From an uncultured Alistipes sp. (lineage in GTDB: Bacteria > Bacteroidota > Bacteroidia > Bacteroidales > Rikenellaceae), in contig USCH01000009.1 of NCBI GenBank assembly GCA_900553175.1, forward strand, positions 1 through 42,949: a stretch of 42,949 nucleotides of DNA. The letters run 5' to 3'. This document shows, piece after piece, positions 34,419-42,622 of the stretch. Under the pieces are notes generated by a model. It worked only from the letters and a program-made list of their open reading frames with translations. It did no database searches and had not been told where the DNA came from. Position numbers and translations under genes: made by a program. The stretch's first letter is position 1; each line of letters begins with the position of its first letter.

Positions 34419-35671
34419 CCGTCGTAAACGACGCGACCTCCCACGACCGTCATCGCCGCCCTCCCCTGCACGGGCCATCCGGCGAAGGGCGTGGCGCGCC
34501 CCTTGGAGCGGAACGCCGCAGGGTCGATCCGGTACTGCGCGTCGAGGTCCAGCACCGTGAAGTCGGCCGGACAGCCCGGCTCCAGACCGCCGCCGAGACC
34601 GAAAATCCGGCGGGGATTCGTCGACATGAGCGCCACGAGCCGCTCCAGCGGGATCGTTCCGGACAGCACCAAATATTTATAGAGCAGCGGGAAGGCGCAC
34701 TCCAGCCCGACGATGCCCATGGCGCTCCGGGCCAGTCCGCGCAGCTTCTCCCCGGCCGTGTGGGGCGCATGGTCGGTGGCGACGACCTCGATCGTCCCGT
34801 CGGCGACGCCCTCGACGAGCGCGTCGCGGTCGGCCCGGCTCCGCAGCGGCGGATTCATCTTGAAACGGCCCTCCTCCCGCAGCTCCTCGTCGCAGAGCAG
34901 CAGGTAGTGGGGCGCCGTCTCGCAGCTCACACCAAGGCCCCGGGCCTTGGCCTGCCGCACCAGTTCGACGCTCTCGCGCGTGGAGACGTGGCAGACATGA
35001 TACCGGCACCCGGTCTTTTCGGCCAGCGCAATGTCGCGCTCGACCTGCCGCCATTCGCTCTCGGAGCTGATGCCCCGATGGCCGTGCCGGCGGCAATAAT
35101 CGCCGTCGTGGATGTAGCCGCCGCGCAGCAGGCTGTCGACCTCGCAGTGCGCCACGATCGGCCGGCCGACCGCCGCAGCCCGGCGCATGGCCTCCTCCAT
35201 CAGGGCGTCGGACTGCACGCCGCGCCCGTCGTCGGAGAAGCCGACGACCTCGGGCGCCAGCGCCCCGAAGTCGACCAGCCGGCCGCAGCCGCGCTGTCCG
35301 ACGGTGATCGACGCATAGGGGTAAACCCTTACGAGCGCGTCGCGGCGGATCAGGTCCGCCTGCACGCGAAGATGCTCGGGCGAATCGGGCGCGGGGTCGA
35401 GGTTGGGCATGGAGCAGACGGCGGTGTAACCGCCCCGCGCCGCTGCGGCCGTACCCGTGGCGATGGTCTCCTTGTGCGGGAAGCCCGGTTCGCGCAGGTG
35501 GACGTGCACGTCGACCAGCCCCGGCACGACATGCATCCCCCGCAGATCGACCGTGCGGTCGGCTGCGGCGCCGGGCGCGGCCTCCGCGAAGCGGTCCCCC
35601 TCGACGAGAAGCGACCCCTCCCCGAAACGATCGCCGCGGAAAATGCGGGCATTGACGTATTTCGTTTTCAT
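34412..35671 (-). CDS. pyrC: dihydroorotase
   Basis: 419 aa. Cyclises carbamoyl-aspartate to dihydroorotate (amidohydrolase barrel, two zinc). Metal-binding HVHLREPGFPHKET near residue 58, then GGYTAVCSMPNLDPAPDSPEHL, GFSDDGRGVQSDALM, IVAHCEVDSLL, YHVCHVSTRESVELV, CETAPHYLLLCDEELRE, ATDHAPH and GLECAFPLL. It is the class I (PyrC/allantoinase-like) type. Start at MKTKYVN (35671); the in-frame TTG at 35686 would lie in the terminator T-run. First enzyme gene of the pyrimidine operon, 14 nt behind an intrinsic terminator, so its expression should depend on read-through. Confidence 0.95.
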   Translation of the reverse strand: MKTKYVNARIFRGDRFGEGSLLVEGDRFAEAAPGAAADRTVDLRGMHVVPGLVDVHVHLREPGFPHKETIATGTAAAARGGYTAVCSMPNLDPAPDSPEHLRVQADLIRRDALVRVYPYASITVGQRGCGRLVDFGALAPEVVGFSDDGRGVQSDALMEEAMRRAAAVGRPIVAHCEVDSLLRGGYIHDGDYCRRHGHRGISSESEWRQVERDIALAEKTGCRYHVCHVSTRESVELVRQAKARGLGVSCETAPHYLLLCDEELREEGRFKMNPPLRSRADRDALVEGVADGTIEVVATDHAPHTAGEKLRGLARSAMGIVGLECAFPLLYKYLVLSGTIPLERLVALMSTNPRRIFGLGGGLEPGCPADFTVLDLDAQYRIDPAAFRSKGRATPFAGWPVQGRAAMTVVGGRVVYDGN

Positions 35672-35684
35672 CCGGCCGAAGCGC

Positions 35685-35715
35685 AAAAAAATAGGGCAAC
35701 CCGAAAGTTACCCTA
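35685..35715 (-). terminator. attenuator terminator ahead of pyrC
   Basis: Minus strand TAGGGTAAC (35715-35707), loop TTTCGG, GTTGCCCTA (35700-35692): a 9-bp stem with one T-G pair, then seven T residues (35691-35685). It lies inside the operon leader, between the promoter and pyrC. The stop codon of the leader ORF is in its 5' arm. Confidence 0.88.
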
Positions 35716-35815
35716 AATAAGACAACGATGCCGCCATCGCGACAGAACCGCAACCCGCCCAATAGTCCTGCAGCCAGAGGCTCTGCACCGACGGTATGGG
35801 GATTCGGGAGTTCAT
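35708..35815 (-). CDS. 35-aa leader peptide of the pyrimidine operon (candidate)
   Basis: ORF of 35 codons starting MNSRIPIPSVQ and ending AASLSYLG, in the 5' leader of pyrC. The ATG lies ~30 nt below the -7 element. Its TAA is in the 5' arm of the terminator at 35715-35685, and the last codons (TCG TTG TCT TAT TTA) make a U-rich stretch of RNA just before the hairpin. The layout resembles E. coli pyrL-pyrBI: low UTP slows RNA polymerase in the U-rich stretch, the ribosome closes up, covers the 5' arm and prevents termination. Translation is not proven. There is no strong Shine-Dalgarno sequence, which is usual for Bacteroidota. The peptide itself need have no function. Confidence 0.6.
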   Translation of the reverse strand: MNSRIPIPSVQSLWLQDYWAGCGSVAMAASLSYLG

Positions 35816-35844
35816 GAAGACGCGAATGGGCTTGTATTCGTCGG

Positions 35845-35875
35845 CAAAGATAGCGCATTTTCACGGGGCGTGCAA
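35845..35875 (-). promoter_or_regulatory. pyrimidine operon promoter
   Basis: Minus strand TTG (35875-35873), a 20-nt spacer and TATCTTTG (35852-35845). The predicted transcript starts near 35839, so the leader to pyrC is ~165 nt and includes the leader ORF and terminator. Confidence 0.65.
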
Positions 35876-35989
35876 CACATCGGATGAAAATTTTCAACAT
35901 TCGTTCGACACCCCCGCCGGCGGGAGATGACCTGTGAATAGGTACCGACCTTTCGAAATTCGGGAATCGGAACAGGTTGCGCCCGAAGT

Positions 35990-36005
35990 CCCCTCCGAGG
36001 AGGGG
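35990..36005. repeat. short palindrome in the pyrC-zupT spacer
   Basis: CCCCTC/GAGGGG stem around CGAG (35990-36005), followed by GATTTAGGGGTGGG. The 35876-36160 part of this divergent spacer shows no gene. Other short palindromes are GAAAATTTTC (near 35890) and CCCGCCGGCGGG (near 35915). Confidence 0.45.
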
Positions 36006-36160
36006 ATTTAGGGGTGGGTCAGACCTGCAAACGCGGCCAAAGGCCGCGAACGACATCCTGCGGAAGAAATGGCTGCATGCCCGAAACGCAGGAGATCGCA
36101 ATCTATAATCGGGCGAAAAAATACCGTCGGTCCGGTATGCGCAACCCGCAAAGAAAGCAC

Positions 36161-36168
36161 TATCTTTG
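36161..36168 (+). promoter_or_regulatory. -7 element of the zupT-antiporter operon
   Basis: TATCTTTG matches TAnnTTTG exactly and lies 38 nt above the zupT ATG. No convincing -33 element is present at the usual distance. Confidence 0.5.
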
Positions 36169-36206
36169 CACGGGATCGCCGACGACGATTCCGAAAACCG
36201 CCGCAC

Positions 36207-37010
36207 ATGGAACAGAACCTGCTCATACCGCTGCTGCTCACGCTCGGCGCCGGCCTCTCGACCGGCATCGGCAGCGCCATCGCCTTTCTGACCACGCACA
36301 CCAACCGACGGCTGCTGTCGTTTTCGCTGGGTCTCTCGGGCGGGGTGATGATCTACGTGTCGCTGGTCGAACTCTTCCGGCAGGCCGACACAGCCCTCGC
36401 AGCCGAATGGGGCTCCCGCACGGGCGGCATCATCGCGGCGGCGAGCTTCTTCGCGGGCATCCTCGCGATCGGCATCATCGACCGGATCGTGCCCTCGGTC
36501 GAGAACCCCCACGAAGCGCGCCGCGTGGAGGAGATCGGCGAACGCCCCCGCAACCCCCGCCTCATGCGCATGGGGCTGATGACCGCGCTGGCCATCGGCA
36601 TCCACAACTTTCCCGAAGGCATCGCCACCTTCGCTTCGGCCATGGACGACACGGGCCTCGGCATCGCCATCGCCGCAGCCATCGCCATCCACAACATCCC
36701 CGAAGGCATCGCCGTCGCCATTCCCGTCTACTTCGCCACGGGCAGCCGCCGGCGGGCCTTTCTGTTCTCGTTCGCCTCGGGTCTGGCCGAACCGGTCGGG
36801 GCGCTGCTGGCCTGGCTGGTGCTCATGCCCTTCATGTCGCCGACACTCATGGGATGCATCCTCGCGGGCGTGGCCGGAATCATGGTCTTCATCTCGATCG
36901 ACGAACTGCTGCCCGCAGCCCGCGAATACGGAGAGCCCCACACGTCGATCTACGGCGTGGTGACGGGCATGGCCGTCATGGCGGCGAGCCTCATCCTGCT
37001 AATCAAGTGA
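36207..37010 (+). CDS. zupT: ZIP-family zinc/divalent metal transporter ZupT
   Basis: 267 aa, inner-membrane importer of zinc and other divalent metals. About eight transmembrane helices, beginning with LLIPLLLTLGAGLSTGIGSAIAFL. The two metal-binding helices carry IGIHNFPEGIATF (~133) and IAIHNIPEGIAVAI (~165), the His/Asn/Pro/Glu signatures of the family. A cytosolic loop (SVENPHEARRVEEIGERPRNPRLMR) links helices 3 and 4. The start is MEQNLLIPL (36207), below a TATCTTTG element; longer frames upstream cross the promoter. It is followed after 4 nt by the antiporter gene, suggesting a metal/ion-homeostasis pair. Confidence 0.94.
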   Translation: MEQNLLIPLLLTLGAGLSTGIGSAIAFLTTHTNRRLLSFSLGLSGGVMIYVSLVELFRQADTALAAEWGSRTGGIIAAASFFAGILAIGIIDRIVPSVENPHEARRVEEIGERPRNPRLMRMGLMTALAIGIHNFPEGIATFASAMDDTGLGIAIAAAIAIHNIPEGIAVAIPVYFATGSRRRAFLFSFASGLAEPVGALLAWLVLMPFMSPTLMGCILAGVAGIMVFISIDELLPAAREYGEPHTSIYGVVTGMAVMAASLILLIK

Positions 37011-37014
37011 ACGA

Positions 37015-37977
37015 ATGGATACTCTTCTGCTGCTCCTGGGGCTGGGACTGATCCTGGCCGGAGCCAACTTCCTGACCGACGGTTCGGCGGCGCTGGCCCA
37101 GCGTTTCCGCGTGCCGGAATTCATCATCGGCCTGACGGTGGTCGCCGTAGGCACCTCGACGCCCGAACTGGTCGTCTCCGTGCTGTCGGCCGCCGCGGGC
37201 AAGAGCGATGTGGCCATAGGCAACGTCGTCGGCTCGAACATCTTCAACACGCTGGCGATCCTGGGCATCTGCGCCCTCATCCGGCCCGTGCCGCTCACGC
37301 GCGGAAACATCCGGCGCGACATTCCGCTGGGGCTGGCCGTATCGCTGCTGCTGCTGGCCTGCACTTCGGACAGCTTCGTCCGCCCGGGCGCCGAAGACCG
37401 CATCGGACGGGGCGAAGGCATCCTGTTTCTGGTGCTCTACCTCATCGTGATGCTCCTGACGATCCGCCGCACCGCACGCCGCGAACCGCCCGCCGAAGCA
37501 GCCGCCGAAAATCCAGCACGGCCGCAGCGGGCGGTCTGGATCACGGCCGCGATGATTCTCGGCGGACTGGCCGCACTGGTCGGAGGAGGCGAGCTCTTTC
37601 TCGACCACGCCACCTCGATCGCCCGCAAACTGGGCGTGAGCGAATCGGTGATCGCCATCACGCTCGTGGCCGGAGGCACGTCGCTGCCCGAGCTGGCCTC
37701 TTCGGCGGTGTCACTCCTGAAAGGCAAAGCCGAAATGGCCCTGGGCAACGTAGTGGGTTCGAACATCGCCAACATCCTGCTGATTCTCGGGACAAGCGCC
37801 ACGATCCGGCCCCTGACCCTGGGCGGGATCACGTTCATCGACATCGCCATGGTGGCGCTCTGCTCGGCGCTGCTGCTGCTCACGGCATTCACGTTCCGGA
37901 AAAAGGAGATCGACCGATGGGAGGGCGCTCTGTTCCTGGCCGTCTACGCCGCCTACCTCGCCTACCTCATCAGATAG
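37015..37977 (+). CDS. yrbG: calcium/sodium antiporter (CaCA family, YrbG type)
   Basis: 320 aa, about ten transmembrane helices in two inverted halves, each with the alpha-repeat of the CaCA family: VVAVGTSTPELVVSVLSA with AIGNVVGSNIFNTLAILG in the first, and AGGTSLPELASSAVSLL with ALGNVVGSNIANILLILG in the second. It exchanges calcium (or another cation) for sodium or protons across the inner membrane. The middle loop (RRTARREPPAEAAAENPARPQ) is cytosolic and low-complexity. The last 16 nt overlap the 3' end of the convergent mutY gene. Confidence 0.94.
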   Translation: MDTLLLLLGLGLILAGANFLTDGSAALAQRFRVPEFIIGLTVVAVGTSTPELVVSVLSAAAGKSDVAIGNVVGSNIFNTLAILGICALIRPVPLTRGNIRRDIPLGLAVSLLLLACTSDSFVRPGAEDRIGRGEGILFLVLYLIVMLLTIRRTARREPPAEAAAENPARPQRAVWITAAMILGGLAALVGGGELFLDHATSIARKLGVSESVIAITLVAGGTSLPELASSAVSLLKGKAEMALGNVVGSNIANILLILGTSATIRPLTLGGITFIDIAMVALCSALLLLTAFTFRKKEIDRWEGALFLAVYAAYLAYLIR

Positions 37978-39002
37978 CGCTCCAGCAACCGCGGCACGGC
38001 ATAGTCGCCGAGCTGCCGGACAGGGACGGCCGCGGCGGCGGCCTGCGCCGTCAGCGTCCGCGTTTCGATGCGGTAGACCGCAGCATGGATCACCCGGTGG
38101 GAGAGGCGGTGGGGCGGCAGATCGGTCCGGCCCGTCAGCACCCAGTCGGCACCCGTCCAGCGGCGGAACTCCTCCCGCTGCGTCAGCGCCCCGAAATCCT
38201 CCGGGCCGGAGGTTTCGATCATCGGAAATTCGTAAAGGCCGCGCCAGATGTCGTCCGCTTCGCGACGGCACAGCGGTGTAAGACCCCCGCACGAAATGTC
38301 GAGGTAGTGGAACCAGCGCTCCGTCACCTTCGTGCGACCGCGCTTCACCGGACGTTCGCCGACCGTGCCGGCCGCCAGCGCCAGACAGCGCTCCGAAAGC
38401 GGGCAGTCGCCGCACCGGGGCCGGAGCGGCGTGCATTGCAGCGCGCCGAAGTCCATGATCGCCTGGTTGTAGCGTCCCGGATGCGCCCGGTCCAGCTGCG
38501 CCTCGGCCAGCTCCGCGAAAAGGCGCCGTCCGGCGGTCGTGTCGATCGCCTCGTCCACGTCGAACAGACGCGACAGCACGCGGTAGACGTTGCCGTCGAC
38601 CGCGGCGCACGGCCGGCCGAAAGCGATCGACGCCACGGCCGCCGCCGTATAGTCGCCCACACCGGGCAGGCTGCGGAGACCGGCGAACGTGTCGGGGAAC
38701 GCTCCGCCCCGGCGTCCGGCCACCTCGCGGGCCGCCGCATGGAGGTTGCGGGCCCGGCTGTAATACCCCAGCCCCTGCCACAGCTTGAGCACCTCGTCCT
38801 CGTCCGCAGCGGCCAAAGAGGCGACATCGGGGAAGCGCTCCGTGAAACGCTCGTAATACCCCGCACCCTGGGCGACGCGCGTCTGCTGGAGGATGATCTC
38901 CGAGAGCCAGATGCGGTAGGCATCGCGCGTGCGGCGCCACGGCAGATCGCGGCCGCAGCGGGCATACCAGTCGAGCAATAAAGGGGCGAGAAAATCGTTC
39001 AT
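37962..39002 (-). CDS. mutY: A/G-specific adenine glycosylase MutY (host-type copy)
   Basis: 346 aa. Removes adenine opposite 8-oxoguanine. HhH-GPD domain with LQQTRV, the catalytic-Glu helix WLSEIILQQ, LPGVGDYTAAAVASIAFG and AVDGNVYRVLSRL. The iron-sulphur loop is the standard C-x6-C-x2-C-x5-C (CTPLRPRCGDCPLSERC). The C-terminal NUDIX-like domain ends LLERYLMR. Codon use (CGC, TCG, GAC) matches the contig, unlike the copy at 167-1207. A TACTTTTG -7 element (39016-39009) lies only 6 nt above the ATG, suggesting a very short 5' UTR. The 3' end overlaps the antiporter gene tail-to-tail. Confidence 0.96.
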   Translation of the reverse strand: MNDFLAPLLLDWYARCGRDLPWRRTRDAYRIWLSEIILQQTRVAQGAGYYERFTERFPDVASLAAADEDEVLKLWQGLGYYSRARNLHAAAREVAGRRGGAFPDTFAGLRSLPGVGDYTAAAVASIAFGRPCAAVDGNVYRVLSRLFDVDEAIDTTAGRRLFAELAEAQLDRAHPGRYNQAIMDFGALQCTPLRPRCGDCPLSERCLALAAGTVGERPVKRGRTKVTERWFHYLDISCGGLTPLCRREADDIWRGLYEFPMIETSGPEDFGALTQREEFRRWTGADWVLTGRTDLPPHRLSHRVIHAAVYRIETRTLTAQAAAAAVPVRQLGDYAVPRLLERYLMR

Positions 39003-39008
39003 CGATTA

Positions 39009-39016
39009 CAAAAGTA
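39009..39016 (-). promoter_or_regulatory. -7 element of host mutY
   Basis: TACTTTTG on the minus strand, 6 nt above the mutY ATG (39002). The transcript would start at or within a few bases of the start codon. No -33 partner is obvious. Confidence 0.45.
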
Positions 39017-39075
39017 CGATTTATTTCCGGTTCGGAACCTTTTTTGAACGCTGCGGCACAAAAAAACGACACGTC

Positions 39076-39375
39076 ATGAAAAACACGCTTCCGTTCGTGG
39101 ACAACACCCTCGAACAACGCTACGAATTCGACCTCGACGGCGACCGGGCCGTCATCGACTACCTCCGGGAGCCGGGCACGGTCATCCTCACGCACACCTA
39201 CGTTCCGCCGCGTCACGAAGGCCGGGGCTACGGTGCCGCCATGGTCCGGTCCGTATTGGAGGATATCCGCGCCAAAGGGCTGCGCGCGGTGCCGCAATGT
39301 TCGTTCGTGGCCATCTACATCCGGCGCCACCCCGAATGGGAGCCGCTCGTGCGCCGCGAGGAGACGGTAAGGTAA
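39076..39375 (+). CDS. small YjdJ/GNAT-type N-acetyltransferase
   Basis: 99 aa, a minimal GNAT domain of the Acetyltransf_CG type. Signatures: FDLDGDRAVIDYLREPGTVILTHTYVPPRHEGRGYGAAMVRSVLEDIRAKGLRAVPQCSFVAIYIRRHPEW. The RGYG loop is the acetyl-CoA contact, and the C-terminal PxCSFVxxYIxxHPEW is diagnostic for this small family. The physiological substrate is not known. The start at MKNTLPF follows an A-rich run. Divergent from mutY and followed by a 321-nt gene-free spacer. Confidence 0.88.
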   Translation: MKNTLPFVDNTLEQRYEFDLDGDRAVIDYLREPGTVILTHTYVPPRHEGRGYGAAMVRSVLEDIRAKGLRAVPQCSFVAIYIRRHPEWEPLVRREETVR

Positions 39376-39537
39376 GGTGCTGCCGAGCGCGGCCGGCGGA
39401 TACGATCGGGTGCGCCGGGAGCGGCCGGGCACAGCCGGACACAGCCGCCGGATGCGGTCGGCAGGAACGTTCGGCAGGCATCCCCGACCGCAGCCACAGT
39501 CCGGTCGGCCGCACCCGCAGGCCCCCGTCCCCGGCGG

Positions 39538-39632
39538 GCGCAGCTCTTCCGGTCCGGCGCAGCTCTTCCGGTCCGGCGCAGCTCTTCCGGTCCGGCGCAG
39601 CTCCTCCGGCCCGGCACTGCTCCTCCGGTCCG
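39538..39632. repeat. 19-bp tandem repeat, five units
   Basis: Units start at 39538, 39557, 39576, 39595 and 39614. The first three are identical and the last two carry substitutions. The unit is roughly GCGCAGCTCTTCCGGTCCG. It lies in the gene-free, GC-rich spacer 39376-39643. Confidence 0.9.
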
Positions 39633-39643
39633 GCATCCCCACG

Positions 39644-39675
39644 AAAACGCCCCCGGCACATCGGTGCCGGGGGCG
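39644..39675 (-). terminator. terminator of the sialate O-acetylesterase pair
   Basis: Perfect 12-bp stem CGCCCCCGGCAC/GTGCCGGGGGCG (39648-39659, 39664-39675), followed on the minus strand by TTTT (39647-39644), starting 22 nt past the stop at 39697. Confidence 0.75.
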
Positions 39676-39696
39676 AAGCGTTTTCCGATCCCGCCG

Positions 39697-41139
39697 CTAC
39701 GGACGCACGAACGGGAAGTCGTCGGTGCGGAACGGAATGACGGGCAGGCCCCGGATGTCGGCCAGATTGCCGATCTGGAACTCCTTGAAGCAGTAGCGCA
39801 CGGCCACCGGTTCGGGCACCTCGGGCGAGGAGACGATCAGCTTGAAGTCGGGATCGGGACCGATGGCCACCTGTGCGGGGTGGAATACCCGGTCGGCCCC
39901 GCAGATCTCGAAGCCCTCGATGCCCTGCATGCGGTTATACCCCATCGGCGTGGGCGAAAGGGTGATCCACGCCTTGCCGTCGATGATCTCCATCGACCGG
40001 TAGCGGGGGCTCTCCCAGGCAATGTTGGGAATCCCGTAGGTCCGGGCCAGAGCCATGCCGGCCAGACGATACCCCACGCCGTGCTTGTTGGCCGGATGGA
40101 TGTTGAACTCCTCGTAGGGCTCCACCAGGTCGTTGGTCGAAATCATGCCGCTGTTGGGGATCAGATCGAGCGCCCGGCACTGCGCCTCGCGCAGACGGGC
40201 CGACAGATCGCCGTTGCAATACTGGTAAGGCGCGATCTCCACATAATAGAAAGGTATCTCGCCCTGACCCCACTCGCGCCGCCACAGAGCCACCATGTCG
40301 GCGAAGTGACGGTCGTACCACTCGTGCCCGCCGATGTTCGACTCGGCCTGGTACCACAGGAATCCGCGGATCGTGTAGCCGATGAGGGGATGAACCATGG
40401 CGTTGTACATCTTCAGCGGCTGAAGGCTCTCGGCGGGCCACGCCTTCATGGCCTCCTCGGAGAGGTCCTCGGCACCGGGTCCGGTGTAGGATTCGAGCGT
40501 CTCGCGGTCCATCCACCCCTCGACGCGGCTGCCGCCCCACGTGCAGTCGATGATGCCGACCGGAATGCCGAGCACGTCGCTCACCATCTCGGCGAAGAAA
40601 TAGCCCACGGCCGTGCACAGCGGCGCCGTCTGGGGCGTGAACTCGACCCACTTGCCCGTGACGCGCTCCTCGGGCGTCATCGACATCGTGCGGTTGATCT
40701 TCGCGTAGCGGATCTTGTGGCGCTGGGCGCCGGCCCGGGCGATGCAGTCGTTCGAACGGAATACGGGACAGTTCCAGAAGCCGCCCAGCCCCATCTCCAT
40801 GTTGCTCTGTCCTCCGGCGAACCACACCTCGCCGATGAGCACGTTATCCAGCGTGACCTTTTCGCCGCTCTCGACGGTGATCCGCTGCGGCTCGAAGCTC
40901 GCGGCGGGAGTCTTGACGGTCACCGACCAGCGGCCGTCGGCATCGCTCCGGGTCGCGACCTTCTCGCCCCACGAGGTGCGGATCTTCACCGCAGCGTCGG
41001 GATCGGCCCAGCCCCACAGGCGGGCGTCGGCATTCTGTTGCAGCATCATGTCGCTGCCGATGATCTCGGGCAGCTCGACCTTGGCCGCCACCCGGAACGT
41101 CACGGCCAGAGCGGCCAGAAAAAGAAGTGTTTTTTTCAT
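39697..41139 (-). CDS. sialate O-acetylesterase (second of a tandem pair)
   Basis: 480 aa, secreted (signal peptide MKKTLLFLAALAVTFRVAA). SGNH-type esterase of the SASA family, which removes O-acetyl groups from sialic acids or other acetylated glycans. N-terminal beta-domain (~20-105: VELPEIIGSDMMLQQNADARLWGWADP, SFEPQRITVESGE), then block I VWFAGGQSNMEM with the nucleophile Ser, the WGGS(R)VEGWM region, FLWYQAESNIGGHEWYD, and LVEPYEEFNIHPANK with the catalytic Asp/His end. The usual WYQGESN reads WYQAESN here, Ala for Gly at a normally fixed site. It lies 20 nt after its paralogue and ends before a strong terminator. Confidence 0.9.
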   Translation of the reverse strand: MKKTLLFLAALAVTFRVAAKVELPEIIGSDMMLQQNADARLWGWADPDAAVKIRTSWGEKVATRSDADGRWSVTVKTPAASFEPQRITVESGEKVTLDNVLIGEVWFAGGQSNMEMGLGGFWNCPVFRSNDCIARAGAQRHKIRYAKINRTMSMTPEERVTGKWVEFTPQTAPLCTAVGYFFAEMVSDVLGIPVGIIDCTWGGSRVEGWMDRETLESYTGPGAEDLSEEAMKAWPAESLQPLKMYNAMVHPLIGYTIRGFLWYQAESNIGGHEWYDRHFADMVALWRREWGQGEIPFYYVEIAPYQYCNGDLSARLREAQCRALDLIPNSGMISTNDLVEPYEEFNIHPANKHGVGYRLAGMALARTYGIPNIAWESPRYRSMEIIDGKAWITLSPTPMGYNRMQGIEGFEICGADRVFHPAQVAIGPDPDFKLIVSSPEVPEPVAVRYCFKEFQIGNLADIRGLPVIPFRTDDFPFVRP

Positions 41140-41159
41140 ATCGGTGTTCATTTGGTGTT

Positions 41160-42569
41160 TCAGAAATCGTCCGTGCGGAACGGAATGAGCGGCATCCCGC
41201 GGCCGTTGACCATCGTGCCGGGCATGAAATCGCCGAACCCGTAGCGCACGGCCACCGGTTCGGGCACCTCGTCGGACCACACCATCATGCGGGTGTTGCT
41301 CTCGGGCGCGGCCTGCGCGGGCCGGAAGACCCGGTCGGCGCCGCAGACCTCGAAGCCGCGGATGTCGGTCAGACGGCCGAAGCCGCCTTCGGTGAAGTCG
41401 AAGTCGAGGTGCGCGCGGCCGCCGGCGATCTCGACCGACCGCAGCTGCATGCCCTCGCACGCCACCTGCGGACGCGAGTAGGTGCGGTTGAGCGCCCAGA
41501 AGGCAAGGCGCTCACCCACTTCGCGCTTGCGGGCCGGATGGATGTTGGCCGACTCGTAGGGTTCGACCAGATCGTTGGTCGGCACCATGCCGCTGTTGGG
41601 TATTTCCCGCTGCGCCCGGTACTGCGCCTCGCGCAGGTAGGCCGCCAGATTATGCCCGTAGGCGAACGGCGCGATCTCCACGAAAAAGAAGGGCATGCGT
41701 TCGCCCCCGCCCCACGCCCGGCGCCAGGCGGCCGCCATGTCGGCCATGCGGTAGTGGTAATCGCTGTGATGGCCGATGTTCGATTCGCCCTGATACCAGA
41801 GGAAACCCCGCAGCGTGTAGCGGGTGAGCGGATGGACCATGGCATTGTACATGGCCATGGGACGCATGTGCAGCTCCGACTCTTCGTAGCAGCGCTCCGA
41901 AAGGTCGATGTCGCCGTAGGCCGCCAGCGCGTCGCACGGCATCCAGCACTCGATCCGGCTGCCGCCCCACGAGGCGTCGATCACCCCCACGGGCACGTCG
42001 AGCGCCTGCGACAGCGTTTCGGCGAAGTAGTAGGCCGCAGCGCTCATGCGGGGCGCGGTGGCGGTGGTGAAGGGGTTCCAGCGCCCCTCGGCCCGGTCGG
42101 CGGTCGTATAGGACTGGGCGTAGACGACCTTCACGAAACGCACGCGGTCGCGCTGCGCATCGGCCATGGCGATCGTGCGGTTGGCGCCTTCGATCAACGC
42201 ATTCCAGTAACCGCCCAGCGGCATGTCCATGTTGCTCTGACCCGAAGCGAACCACACTTCGCCCACCAGCACGTCGTCGAGCGTCACCGTCTCGCCGCTG
42301 CGGATGGTGATCCGCTGCGGTTCGAAGCTCGCGGCGGGCGTCGGGAGCGACACCTGCCAGCGTCCTGCGGCGTCGCACCGGGTGGCGGCCTTGGCGCCCC
42401 ACGAGGCGGAGACTTTCACCGCAGCGCCCGGATCGCCCCAGCCCCAGATGTTCGCATCGGAGTTCTGTTGCAGGATCATGTGGTCGCCGATGATCTCGGG
42501 CAAAACGATTCCGGCCGTCGCGCACCACGAAGCGGCGAGGCCGGCGAAAAGCAGAAGAAGTTTTTTCAT
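41160..42569 (-). CDS. sialate O-acetylesterase (first of a tandem pair)
   Basis: 469 aa, secreted (MKKLLLLFAGLAASWCATA). Same architecture as the following gene: beta-domain (IVLPEIIGDHMILQQNSDANIWGWGDPG, SFEPQRITIRSGE), nucleophile block VWFASGQSNMDM, VIDASWGGSRIECWM, FLWYQGESNIGHHSDY (canonical Gly) and NDLVEPYESANIHPARK. The two proteins share long identical blocks and clearly come from duplication, yet differ in the middle region that shapes the substrate pocket. Start at 42569; the longer frame upstream runs through the promoter. A TAAATTTG -7-like element lies at 42630-42623. Confidence 0.9.
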   Translation of the reverse strand: MKKLLLLFAGLAASWCATAGIVLPEIIGDHMILQQNSDANIWGWGDPGAAVKVSASWGAKAATRCDAAGRWQVSLPTPAASFEPQRITIRSGETVTLDDVLVGEVWFASGQSNMDMPLGGYWNALIEGANRTIAMADAQRDRVRFVKVVYAQSYTTADRAEGRWNPFTTATAPRMSAAAYYFAETLSQALDVPVGVIDASWGGSRIECWMPCDALAAYGDIDLSERCYEESELHMRPMAMYNAMVHPLTRYTLRGFLWYQGESNIGHHSDYHYRMADMAAAWRRAWGGGERMPFFFVEIAPFAYGHNLAAYLREAQYRAQREIPNSGMVPTNDLVEPYESANIHPARKREVGERLAFWALNRTYSRPQVACEGMQLRSVEIAGGRAHLDFDFTEGGFGRLTDIRGFEVCGADRVFRPAQAAPESNTRMMVWSDEVPEPVAVRYGFGDFMPGTMVNGRGMPLIPFRTDDF

Positions 42570-42622
42570 ATCGGGTCTGAAAGTTGGGTTGGCGGAACGG
42601 GAACGGGTCGAAACAATTCCGA

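Noticed and set aside
39538..39632. Regular short repeats resembling a CRISPR array
   Set aside because: The units are directly adjacent with no unique spacers, and there are no cas genes in the window. It is a simple tandem repeat.
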